Shown here piece by piece: positions 22,499 to 32,343 of a DNA stretch of 64,000 bases; position 1 is the stretch's first letter; the number at the start of each line of letters is the position of its first letter. Source of the stretch: Burkholderiales bacterium (GTDB lineage Bacteria; Pseudomonadota; Gammaproteobacteria; Burkholderiales; SG8-39). Below the pieces are notes generated by a model. That model was not told where the DNA came from. It ran no database searches and was given only the letters and a program-made list of their open reading frames with translations. The position numbers were made by a program, and so were the translations under genes. The DNA is taken from the NCBI GenBank assembly GCA_027493935.1, contig JAOSJV010000012.1, positions 124,001-188,000 on the forward strand. Direction: 5' to 3'.

Positions 22499-24425
22499 CT
22501 ATTGGGACTTGCGCACCCGCAGATACCACTCGCACAGGAGCCGGACCTGTTTCTCGGTGTAGCCCTTGTCGACCATCCGCGCCACGAAGTCCTTGTGCTT
22601 CTGCTCGTCGTCGGTCGACGCCTTGGTCGAGAACGAGATCACCGGCAGCAGATCCTCGGTGGTGGCGAACATCTTCTTCTCGATCACCTCGCGCAGCTTC
22701 TCGTAGCTCCTCCAGTCCGGGTTCTTGCCGCCGTGCGACGCGCGCGCGCGCAGCACGAAGTTCACGATCTCGTTCCTGAAGTCCTTCGGATTGGCGATGC
22801 CGGCCGGCTTCTCGATCTTCTCCAGTTCCGAGTTGAGATGCTGGCGGTCAAAGATCTCGCCGGTCTCCGGATCGCGGTACTCCTCGTCCTGCAGCCAGCA
22901 GTCGGCATAGGTCACGTAGCGGTCGAAGATGTTCTGGCCGTACTCGGTGTACGACTCGAGATAGGCGGTCTGGATCTCCTTGCCGATGAACTCGGCGTAG
23001 CGCGGCGCGAGATAGCCCTTGATGAACTCGAGATAGCGCCGCTTCCAGCTCGTCCGGCAGATCCTCCTTCTGCAGCCGCTGCTCGAGCACGTACATGAGA
23101 TGCACCGGGTTCGCCGCGACCTCGGTCTGGTCGTAATTGAACACCGCGGAAAGCACCTTGTACGAGAAGCGCGTCGAGATGCCGGTCATACCCTCGTCGT
23201 GGCCGGCGTAGTCGCGGTACTCCTGGTAGGACTTGGCCTTCGGGTCGACGTCCTTCAGGCTCTCGCCGTCGTAGACCCGCATCTTCGAGTACAGGCTCGA
23301 GTTCTCCGGCTCCTTCAGGCGCGTCAGCACGGCGAACTGCGCCATCATGTCGAGCGTGCCGGGGGCGCACGACGCATCGGCCAGGCTCGAGTTGTTCAGC
23401 AACTTCTTGTATATCTTGTACTCCTCCGAGACCCGCAGGCAATACGGCACCTTGACGATGTAGATGCGGTCGAGGAACGCCTCGTTGTGCTTGTTGTTGC
23501 GGAAGGTCTGCCACTCGGTCTCGTTCGAGTGCGCGAGGATGATGCCCGAGAACGGGATCGCGCCGAAGCCCTCGGTGCCCTTGTAGTTGCCCTCCTGCGT
23601 GGCGGTGAGCAGGGGATGCAACATCTTGATCGGTGCCTTGAACATCTCGACGAACTCGAGCAGACCCTGGTTGGCGAGGCACAGCCCGCCGGAGTAGCTG
23701 TAGGCGTCGGGGTCGTCCTGCGCGTAGCGATCGAGCTTGCGGATGTCGACCTTGCCCACGAGCGAGGAGATGTCCTGGTTGTTCTCGTCGCCCGGCTCGG
23801 TCTTGGTCACCGCGATCTGCTTCAGGATCGAGGGCTTGAGCCGCACCACGCGGAACTTGGCGACGTCGCCGTCGAACTCCTTCAGCCGCTTCACCGCCCA
23901 CGGCGACATGATCCCGGAGAGGTAGCGCTTCGGGACGCCGTATTCCTTCTCGAGCTGCTCGCCGAACTGCAGCGGGTTGAAGAGCCCGAGCGGAGACTCG
24001 TTCACCGGCGAGCCCTTCAGCGCGTAGATCGGGTAGGCCTCCATCAGCTGCTTGAGCCGCTCGGCGATCGAGGACTTGCCGCCGCCGACCGGGCCGAGCA
24101 GGTAGAGCACCTGCTTCTTCTCCTCCAGGCCCTGCGCCGCGTGCTTGAAAAACGAGACGATCTGGTCGATCACCTCTTCCATGCCATAGAACTCGTCGAA
24201 GGCCGGATAGCGGCGGATCATCCGGTTGCCGAAGATGCGCGACAGGCGCGGGTCGTTGCGCGTGTCGATGAGCTCGGGCTCGCCGATCGCCTTGAGCATG
24301 CGCTCGGCGGGCGTCGCGTAGGCCAGCGGATCGAAGCGCCCGAGGTCGAGATATTCCTGGAGCGACATCTCCTCGTGGTTCGTACTGGTGTAGTACGACC
24401 GGAAGCTCTGGACGATGTCAACCAT
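22499..24425 (-). CDS. prkA: PrkA family serine protein kinase, frameshift near 23055
   Basis: GPVGGGKSSIAERLKQLME Walker A; C-terminus (MTYADCWLQDEEYRDPETGEIFD..) in ORF 22499..22915; removing one base near 23055 restores LPDELERRYLEFIKGYL. Confidence 0.94.
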
Positions 24426-24929
24426 TGCTCACCTCCACATGGCGGGCGAAATCCCCCGCCGAAATCCCATATAGACCCGGCGTGCCACGCTCAGGTTCCT
24501 GTCCTGATCAGGCATTTCGCGATCCAGCACCCCCCTGCCCGCTCCGCGAACCCTCTGCTGCTAACGTCTCGACGGTGGTTTCTGTTTACGACTGGCGCAC
24601 ACTGTAGCGCTTTCCTTGTGCGCGATAAACCGCCTAATTTGCGCTAGCATGCAAATAAGCGGTCGGCGCGGCGCTCGTCGCGTGACCGAAGTCTCATCGT
24701 GTCTGCCAGTCGCGTCACTAACCATGGCGTGGAGACCGTCACTCGCGCCTTGCAGCTGCCGGCCGCGCACGGCGATGGTGCGCGAACGGCCCTCGGTGCA
24801 CTGACCCGAGCGCCGCGCCCGACTGCTGCGCGGAGGGGGCAAGGCGAGCGCGGCGACGCGCGACGTGACGGGATGCGCGCCGCCGCCTACAGACAGTCAG
24901 GCTCAGCCCGATGTGCGCCGCAGCAGCGG

Positions 24930-25062
24930 TCACGCCTTGTCGCGCTTCACCGGCATATCGACGTGCTCGACGCCGATCGGCCGCAGCGCCTCGATCACCG
25001 CGTGCACGGGTGCGGGCGGTGCGCCGATCGGCCCGGCCTCGTCGACGGCTTTCGCCCCCCGG
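24930..25062 (-). pseudogene. Relic of the C-terminus of a xanthine dehydrogenase/CoxL-type molybdenum hydroxylase large subunit
   Basis: GAKAVDEAGPIGAPPAPVHAVIEALRPIGVEHVDMPVKRDKA* resembles the conserved C-terminal GVKGxGEAGxIGAPxAVxNAVxDALxPLGVxHxDMP of this family; nothing else of the family is readable upstream. Confidence 0.6.
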
Positions 25063-25555
25063 CACGTTGGTGCGGGCCGGCGAGCGCTGGTCGAACAGCG
25101 CGACTGACGAAGGAAGCTCGTCGGCCTGCGGTCGCGCGCAGGCCCGGAGCGAGTCGGTCTCCGACCGGCCGGATTCCGCGTCATTGCGGCGCGTCTCGAG
25201 CAGGGCCTGCCCGGCACCGCGGTGGCGCGGGCGGTCGGCTTTCGGCGGCGTGTTCACCGCGTCGACCTCGCGCGCGGCCGAGTGCGCTGCCACCCGCGGG
25301 GGCCACACGAGCGGCGCGCCAGCAGGGCGCGCGTGCCGCGGGCGGAACGGTCGCGTCGCGGGGCCGTCGGGGAGCGCGCCGGCGCCGGTCCACACCGCGG
25401 ACGCGCCCGGCGCGGCGCGTGTTGCGCGCGTATCGACCGCCCGGATCGGTGCGCCCGCGTGCGGCGAGCGCACCCGGGTGCCGTACCCCTGACCGGGAGG
25501 CGCGATGTCGCCGGGGAGCCGGCCGCACGGGCGCACGCCCGTATAATCGCGCGCC

Positions 25556-26203
25556 ATGCCGCTCAAGTGCGCAATCCTGCCAGTCACGCCGTTCCAGCAG
25601 AACTGCTCCATCGTCTGGGACGACGCGACGCGCGGCGCCGCGGTGGTCGATCCCGGCGGCGACCTCGGCGAGATCAAGCGCGCCGCCGCCGAGCACGCAC
25701 TCGCGGTCGAGAAGATCCTGCTCACGCACGGCCACATCGACCACGCCGGCGGCGCCGCCGAGCTCGCGCGCGAGCTCGGCGTGCCGATCGAGGGGCCGCA
25801 TCGCGACGAGCAGTTCTGGATCGATCTCTTGCCGGGCCAGGCGCGCGAGTGGGGCTTTCCGCCAGCGGCCGCCTTCACGCCCGACCGCTGGCTCGCGCAG
25901 GGCGACACGGTCGCGGTCGGCGGACTCGCGCTCGAGGTGCGACACTGTCCGGGCCACACGCCCGGACACGTGATCTTCTTCCATGCGCCCTCGCGCCTGG
26001 CGATCGTCGGCGACGTCCTGTTTCGCGGCTCGATCGGGCGCACCGACTTTCCGCGCGGCGACCAAGCGACGCTCCTGCGCTCGATCCGGGAGCAGCTCTT
26101 CACGCTGGGCGACGACGTCACCTTCGTGCCCGGCCACGGGCCGCTCTCGACGATCGGCGAGGAGCGGCGGACCAACCCGTTCGTCGCCGACGCACTCGCC
26201 TGA
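25556..26203 (+). CDS. MBL-fold hydrolase (glyoxalase II-like, YcbL type)
   Basis: PFQQNCSIVWDDATRGAAVVDPGGD, LTHGHIDHAGGAAEL, GHTPGHVIFF, GDVLFRGSIGRTDFPRGD. Confidence 0.92.
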   Translation: MPLKCAILPVTPFQQNCSIVWDDATRGAAVVDPGGDLGEIKRAAAEHALAVEKILLTHGHIDHAGGAAELARELGVPIEGPHRDEQFWIDLLPGQAREWGFPPAAAFTPDRWLAQGDTVAVGGLALEVRHCPGHTPGHVIFFHAPSRLAIVGDVLFRGSIGRTDFPRGDQATLLRSIREQLFTLGDDVTFVPGHGPLSTIGEERRTNPFVADALA

Positions 26204-26407
26204 GCGGCGGCGCTGGCGCGCCCGGCCGCGAGGCGCGAACCTGCGGGCAAACGATCCCCGCGAACGAGGTCGTGTGAGGACCCGCCGAACGGCAGCCAAA
26301 CCGTCATCCCGGCGAGAGCGCAGATCCGGGAGGTCGTCGAATGCGTTCGCGCTGGATTCCCGCTCCCGGATCACCCCAGCCGGGACGGGCTTGGCGGGCA
26401 CGACGAC

Positions 26408-26908
26408 CTAGCGCTTGCGTGCTGCGCGCTTCCGCGCCGGCGCCTTGCGTGCCGCACGTTTCCGCGCCGGCGCCTTGCCGGGCGCCCGCATGCCCGCCGC
26501 CGGCGGCCGCGCCGCGGCGGCCCCGCGCCCGGAGAGCAGCCTCACGAACACCGAGAAGAGATCGCTCTCGGTGATGATGCCCTGCAGGTTGAGGTCTGCA
26601 TCGACCACCGGCAGGCAGCCGATCTTGTGGCTCATCATCAGGCGCGCCGCCTCGACCACCAGCAGGTCGGCCTTCGCGCTGATCACCGGCCGGTGCATCA
26701 CCTCGACGATCTCCACCGGCGCGTTCTGGTAGCGGGTCGCCGCGAGCAGCAAGTCGCGCTGGGCGACGAGCCCGACGAGCCGGCCTTGCGCGTCCACGAC
26801 CGGCAGGTGGTGCACGCCCGCGTTGCGCATGAGATCGAACGCCGACCGGTAGTCCGCGTCGGCGCGCACGGTCACGACCGGCGCGGTCATGTGCTTGGCA
26901 ACGTACAT
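26408..26908 (-). CDS. Tandem CBS-domain protein with basic histone H1-like C-terminal tail
   Basis: MYVAKHMTAPVVTVRADADYRSAFDLMRNAGVHHLPVVD..; tail GKAPARKRAARKAPARKRAARKR. Confidence 0.85.
   Translation of the reverse strand: MYVAKHMTAPVVTVRADADYRSAFDLMRNAGVHHLPVVDAQGRLVGLVAQRDLLLAATRYQNAPVEIVEVMHRPVISAKADLLVVEAARLMMSHKIGCLPVVDADLNLQGIITESDLFSVFVRLLSGRGAAAARPPAAGMRAPGKAPARKRAARKAPARKRAARKR
26415..26474. repeat. Two 30-bp direct repeat units encoding the KAPARKRAAR tail of the CBS protein
   Basis: ttgcgtgctgcgcgcttccgcgccggcgcc / ttgcgtgccgcacgtttccgcgccggcgcc, 27/30 identical. Confidence 0.85.
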
Positions 26909-27029
26909 CGTCCGCCCTTCAACCTTCGCCCCTTCCACAACCGGACACGATCATACCGCCGCGACGCGCGGCGCGGCGGGAACGCGCCCGGGGTATCCTT
27001 GCAGCGTAGCCCGGAAGGATGGACTGGTG

Positions 27030-27966
27030 ATGAAGATCCTTGTGCTCGGCGCCGGCGGCGTCGGCGGCTATTTCGGCGCACGGCTGGTGCAGGCCGGCGC
27101 CGATGTGACCTTCCTCGTGCGCGAACGGCGCGCGCAGCAACTAGCGGCCGACGGCCTCGTGGTCCAGACGCCCGACGGCGAGTTCCGCGTGGCGGCGAGG
27201 CACGTGCAGCGGCATGCGATCGCTGCGCCCGCGGACCTCGTGGTCGTCGCGGCCAAGGCCTACGACCTCGCCGCCGCGATCGACGCGATCGCACCGGCAG
27301 TCGGCCGGCAGACGCTCGTGCTTCCGCTGCTGAACGGGCTTGCGCACCTCGATCGGCTCGAGGCGCGGTTCGGCGCCGAGCGCGTGCTCGGCGGCACGTG
27401 CTGGATCGCGGCGACGCTCACGCCCGAAGGCGTGGTGCGGCAGCTCGCCGGCTTTCACAAGATCCGCTTCGGCGACCGTGCCGGCCGCGAGCGGCCGCAG
27501 CTCGCGGCCCTCGCCGAGGCGTTCGCCGCAACCCCGGTGGACGCGGGCGAGGAGTCGGGAATACTGCACGTCATGTGGGAGAAGTTCGTCCTGCTCGCCA
27601 GCCTCGCCGCCACGACCTGCCTGATGCGCGGCGCCGTGGGGGGACATTCTCGCAACCGCCGACGGCGAGGCGATCATGCGCGAGATGCTCGGCATCTGCA
27701 CCGGCGCTGCGGCCGACGCCGGCTGGCGGCCGCGCCCGGAGGCGGCGCAGGAGAGCGAGCGGCTGCTCTTCGCGCGCGGCTCGGCGTTCGCCGCCTCGAT
27801 GCTGCGCGACATCGAGCGCGCAGGCCCGACCGAGGCCGACCATATCGTGGGCGATATGCTCAAGCGCGCGCGGGCCGCCGGCCTCGACACGCGTCTGCTC
27901 GCCGCGGCCTACTGCCACCTGCAGGTGTACGAGGCGCGCCGCGCCGCGCATCAGGCGGCGCGCTGA
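27030..27966 (+). CDS. panE: 2-dehydropantoate 2-reductase, frameshift near 27636
   Basis: MKILVLGAGGVGGYFGARLVQAGADVTFLVRERRA; a run of 6 G at 27636 breaks the frame, 5 G gives ..MRGAVGDILATADGEAIMREML.. Confidence 0.85.
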
Positions 27967-27995
27967 GCTCCGCGGGGTGCGATGGCGAACTCATC

Positions 27996-28172
27996 GCGGC
28001 TGCAGGCGCCGGACGGACGCAGCGGGTGATCCTCCGCGGCACGCGCGACGACACCACCCGCCGGCTTCGCCGGCACCCCTCCTCAGCGAGGAGGGGAGTG
28101 CGGCTGCAGGCGCCGGGCGGACGCAGCCGGTGATCCTCCGCGGCACGCGCGACGACACCCCGGCTTCGCCGG
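27996..28172. repeat. Two about 75-bp intergenic direct repeats between convergent genes
   Basis: gcggctgcaggcgccggacggacgcagcgggtgatcctccgcggcacgcgcgacgacacc.. from about 27996 and again from about 28100. Confidence 0.85.
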
Positions 28173-28198
28173 GAGCGCGCCTCAGAGCGGGGTAGGGG

Positions 28199-29143
28199 CT
28201 ATCCGTGCGCGTCGAGCCAGGCGGCAAGGCCCTGCGCGTTGAGCGTGATATCGAGCGCGAAGAGATCGAGCAATGCCGCGCGCGCGAGCGGCCAGCGCTG
28301 GCGCGCGGCCTCGGCGAGCACGATCTCACGCACCCCCGCCTCGAGGCGCGCCGCGCGCTCGGGCCCGGCGTCGCGGCACGCGAGCGCGAGATCGCGGTGC
28401 GCGTCGATCAGCCGGTGCAGGTCGGCGCCGAGGCGCGGCACGTCGCGCACCTGGCCGAAGTGGGTGACGTAGATCGCCTCGGGCGCAAGCGCGAGCATCA
28501 TGTCGACCGATGCGTGGTGCGGCTCGGGCTCCCACTGCACCGGGCTCGTGCTCGGCATCACGAACTGCAGGCCGTCACGGTCGGTTTCGCGGTACGACAG
28601 GCCGAAGGTGTCGCCGGCGAAGATGTGGCCGGAGCGGCCGTCCACCACGACGACGTGATGCCGCGCGTGGCCCGGGGCGTCGAGGAAGCGGAGCTCGCGG
28701 CCGGCGAGGCTCACCGTCGAGCCGTGTGGCGTCTCGACGATCCGCTCGGCCGGCACCGGCAGGATCTCGCCGTAGGTCCGCTGCATGGTCTCGGCGCCGT
28801 AAATCGCGATCGTCGCGGCGACCAGCCGGCCCGGATCGGACATGTGCCGCGCCCCGCGTGGGTGCACGGTGAGCCGCGCGTTCGGCAGCTTGGACATCAG
28901 AAGCCCGGCGGCGCCGGCGTGGTCGAGATGGATGTGGGTGAGCACGACGTAATCCACGCGCTCTGGCGGTATGCCCTTCGCGGCGAGCGCAGCCAGGATC
29001 CGCGGCACGGCGCGGTTGGCCCCGGTGTCGACGATCGCGGCCCGGCCGCGCTCGACGATGATGTGGGCGGAAGTCTGCAGCGGCCGGTCGTAGACCGTGT
29101 CGACGGTGCTGATCCCGTGCAGGTGATCGATGATCGCGGTCAT
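28199..29143 (-). CDS. MBL-fold metallo-hydrolase
   Basis: [43 protein letters not shown]; start ATG at 29143. Confidence 0.88.
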   Translation of the reverse strand: MTAIIDHLHGISTVDTVYDRPLQTSAHIIVERGRAAIVDTGANRAVPRILAALAAKGIPPERVDYVVLTHIHLDHAGAAGLLMSKLPNARLTVHPRGARHMSDPGRLVAATIAIYGAETMQRTYGEILPVPAERIVETPHGSTVSLAGRELRFLDAPGHARHHVVVVDGRSGHIFAGDTFGLSYRETDRDGLQFVMPSTSPVQWEPEPHHASVDMMLALAPEAIYVTHFGQVRDVPRLGADLHRLIDAHRDLALACRDAGPERAARLEAGVREIVLAEAARQRWPLARAALLDLFALDITLNAQGLAAWLDAHG

Positions 29144-29414
29144 GGCGCGGCCGATAGTGCCACGGGTCGCGCCGGCGCGGCACCGCGATTCCGCGATCGG
29201 CTGCTCGGACCTCCCAATACCGATGCGGCCGCGGAACAGCGGATCTACAAAGGCCGGTTGGGAAGGGAAGGGTCCCGACCATTCCCCCGGGCCCCTAGCG
29301 TTCGGGGATGGTCTAGGGGCAACTCGCCTCGGGCCCGTACGACCCCGATTCCGGAATGAGCACGGCCGCGACTTTGGGATACGTTCTAAACTCGCGGCCT
29401 GCGAAGGCACCCGG

Positions 29415-30064
29415 ATGACCACGAGCATCGCCGACCTGCGGCGCGAGTACTCGCGCGAAAGCCTGGACGAATCGAGCGTCGCGCCCGACCCGATCGAGCA
29501 GTTCCGCACCTGGTTCGACGAGGCACTCAGGTCGGACCTGCCCGAGCCGACTGCGATGACGCTCGCCACCGCCGCGGCCGGCGCCGACGGCGTGGCGCGC
29601 CCTCGGCGCGCATGGTGCTGCTGAAGGGCTTCGATACGCGCGGATTGGTCTTCTTCACCAACTACGAGAGCCGCAAGGGCCGCGAGCTCGCCGTCAATCC
29701 GCACGCGAGTCTGGTGTTCTTCTGGCCCGAGCTCGAGCGCCAGGTCAGGATCGAGGGCGGCGTCGCGCGGGTCGACGCGGCCGAGTCCGACGAGTACTAC
29801 CGCAGCCGTCCGCTCGGCGCACGCATCGGCGCGTGGGCCTCGCCACAGAGCGATGTGATCGAAGGCAAGGCGACGCTGATGGCGCGCGCCGCCGAGATGG
29901 GGTTGCGGCACGGCCTCAACCCGTCGCGGCCGCCGCACTGGGGCGGCTACCGGCTCGCGCCCGACGCATTCGAGTTCTGGCAGGGTCGCCCGAGCCGGCT
30001 GCACGACCGCATCCGCTACCGGCGCGACGCCGGACGCTGGCGCATCGAGCGCCTGGCGCCGTAG
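29415..30064 (+). CDS. pdxH: Pyridoxamine 5'-phosphate oxidase, frameshift near 29602
   Basis: [38 protein letters not shown] + [26 protein letters not shown]..; one C missing near 29602 ([16 protein letters not shown] expected). Confidence 0.93.
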
Positions 30065-30079
30065 CGGAGGCGCGCGCGA

Positions 30080-31734
30080 ATGGTGCGCCGCGCGCTCGTC
30101 CTCGCGGCCCTTGCCGCCTGTGCCGTGGCGAGCCTCGCGGGGTGGTGGTTGCGCGGCCAACCGGTGCGGCCGGTCGATGCGCCGGTCGAGCGCGTCGCTT
30201 GCGCGTCCTATGCGCCCTACCGGCTGCCGGGCCAGTCACCGTTCGTACCCGGCATCCGCATCCCGGCCGCGCAGATCCGCGCCGACCTCGAGCTGCTCGC
30301 GAAGCGCGTGCGTTGCGTGCGCACCTACTCGGTGAGCCAGGGGCTCGCCGAAGTGCCGCGCATCGCGCGCGCGCTCGGCCTCGAGGTGCTGCTCGGCGTC
30401 TGGATCGGCCGCGACGAACGGGCGAACGAGCGCGAGCTCGCGCTCGCGATCGACGTCGCCAACCGCGCCCCCGAGGCAGTGCGGGCGGTGATCGTGGGCA
30501 ACGAGGTGCTGCTGCGGCGCGAGCAGCCGCCGGAGCGGCTGCGCGCCATGATCGAGCGCGTGCGCACGGCCGTCCCGCAGCCGGTCACCTACGCCGACGT
30601 GTGGGAGTTCTGGCTGCGCCACCGCGAACTCGCGCAGTCGGTGTCCTTCGTAACCGTGCACATCCTGCCGTACTGGGAGGACGATCCGGTGCCGGTCGAG
30701 CGGGCGGTCGGGCACCTGAAGCATGTCTACGGCGAGGTGCGGCAGGCCTTTCCCGGTAAAGCCGTCCTCCTCGGCGAGACCGGGTGGCCGAGCGCGGGTC
30801 GCAACCGCGCGGGCGCAGTGCCCGGGCGCGTCAACCAGGCGCGGTTCATCCGCGAGTTCTCGCCGCCGCCCGCGCGGGCGGCATCGACTACAACCTGATT
30901 GAAGCGTTCGATCAACCGTGGAAGCGCCGTCTCGAGGGGACGGTCGGCGGCCACTGGGGTCTGCTCGACGCCGCGGGCGCGGCGAAGTTCCCGCTGCGTG
31001 GCGCGCTCGCCGAGGAGCCAACTTGGCATCGCGCCTGGATCGCCGGGGCCGTGCTGGGCGGCCTGATGGCGCTCGCCGCCCGCGCGGGCGTGCTGCCGTT
31101 CGTGCGCCGCCGGCCGGGTGCGGTCCCGATCGCGGCGGCCGGCCTCGCCGGCGCGGCCTCGGGCGGCGTCCTCTGGGCGCAGCTCGGGTTTCTCGCGGAG
31201 AGCTCGCGCACCGCGCTCGAGTGGGCGGTGGGCGGCCTGCTGACCGTCAGCGCCGGCGCAGCGGCGGTCCTGCTCGGCGGCGCAATAGCGCGCGCGATCG
31301 GCGCGCCGGCTCCGGGCGCGGATGCGACCGGCGTGCTGCGGCCAGCGGCCGCCATCGTCCGCGCGCGGGCCGTGCCGGGAGACCCCGGCGCGTGGCTCGC
31401 GCTCGCGCGCCTCCTATTCCTGTTCGCCGCGGCGGCACAGTGCCTGATGCTCGTGTTCGACGCGCGCTATCGCGACTTCCCGCTGGCGCTGTTCGCGGTT
31501 CCGGCCGCGGGTTTCGCGCTGCTCGCCCTGACGCCGCACGCGCAGCGCCCGGCGGGTGTCGAGGAGCGGTTGCTCGCCATGGTCACCGTGGCTGCGGTAC
31601 CGATGGTCGCAGTGCAGGAGACGCTGGCGAACGCGCACGCGCTCGCGTGGTGCGGGCTTTGCCTACTGCTCGGCGGGGCGGCGCTCTGGCCGACGCCCGC
31701 CGGCCGCCGAACGCGCGAGCACGAGCACGCCTAG
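30080..31734 (+). CDS. GH17-like beta-1,3-glucan-active membrane protein, frameshift near 30867
   Basis: RTYSVSQGL, VIVGNEVLLR, VTVHILPYWED, LGETGWPSAG (GH17 features) followed by several TM segments; one C missing near 30867 (REFLAAARAGGIDYNLIEAFDQPWKR expected). Confidence 0.8.
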
Positions 31735-32052
31735 AAGAAACCCGACCGCGCCGAGTTCGGCGTCGTAGAGCGCGAGCGCCGCGGCGCCCAGCATCGCGGC
31801 GGCGAGCGCGGCGCCGGCGCGCCGGGCGAGCGTCGCGACCGCGCCGAGCGCCGCGGCGCCGATCCCGAGTACTCCCGTGTGCAGCAGGTCGATGAGCGCG
31901 CCGCGCGGCGCGCACCACCACGGTCCGCCCCCCGCGCACAGGTGTCCGAAAGCCTCCGGCTCGATCAGCCCAAGCCGCAGCCCGTAGGCCGCGGCCCCCG
32001 CCACCACCACTGCAGCGACGAGTGCGTACGGCGCCCAGCGGCTGCGTGTCAT
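31663..32052 (-). CDS. Small conserved-looking membrane protein associated with the glucan locus
   Basis: MTRSRWAPYALVAAVVVAGAAAYGLRLGLIEPEAFGHLCAGGGPWWCAPRGALIDLLHTG..; four hydrophobic segments. Confidence 0.6.
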   Translation of the reverse strand: MTRSRWAPYALVAAVVVAGAAAYGLRLGLIEPEAFGHLCAGGGPWWCAPRGALIDLLHTGVLGIGAAALGAVATLARRAGAALAAAMLGAAALALYDAELGAVGFLLGVLVLARSAAGGRRPERRPAEQ

Positions 32053-32343
32053 CCGTTGCCTCTGCGTTGCGTTATCTGCGGCAGCTGGAAGTCGTCCGAG
32101 GCCGACAGTTCTGGGCCGCTCACCGGCGCGCCGTCGGCCGCTCCCGACGCCGGGCGCACCCGGGCGCCCCGAAACACTGCAAACATTGTAAACAGAGCAA
32201 CGAGCGGTGGCCGGGAACCGCCGGAAGGCTCTGGAGTAAATGCCGCGCTTGAGGCAGAATCCGCGACCTACGCCGTGCGCGCTTCGCCGGCGTCGAGCCC
32301 TACCGCACCGATCGGCCGAACACTTCACTCGCATCTCATCGGC

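Noticed and set aside
24460-24500. Sigma-54 promoter upstream of prkA (minus strand TGGCACG..)
   Set aside because: The -24 half is good (TGGCACG) but the required GC at -12 is absent (GTCTA instead of TTGCA).
26415-26474. Possible CRISPR or tandem satellite
   Set aside because: Two 30-bp units without spacers, in frame inside the CBS gene and coding the basic tail.
27996-28172. CRISPR-like repeat array
   Set aside because: Only two long degenerate units, no short repeat/unique spacer pattern, no cas genes.
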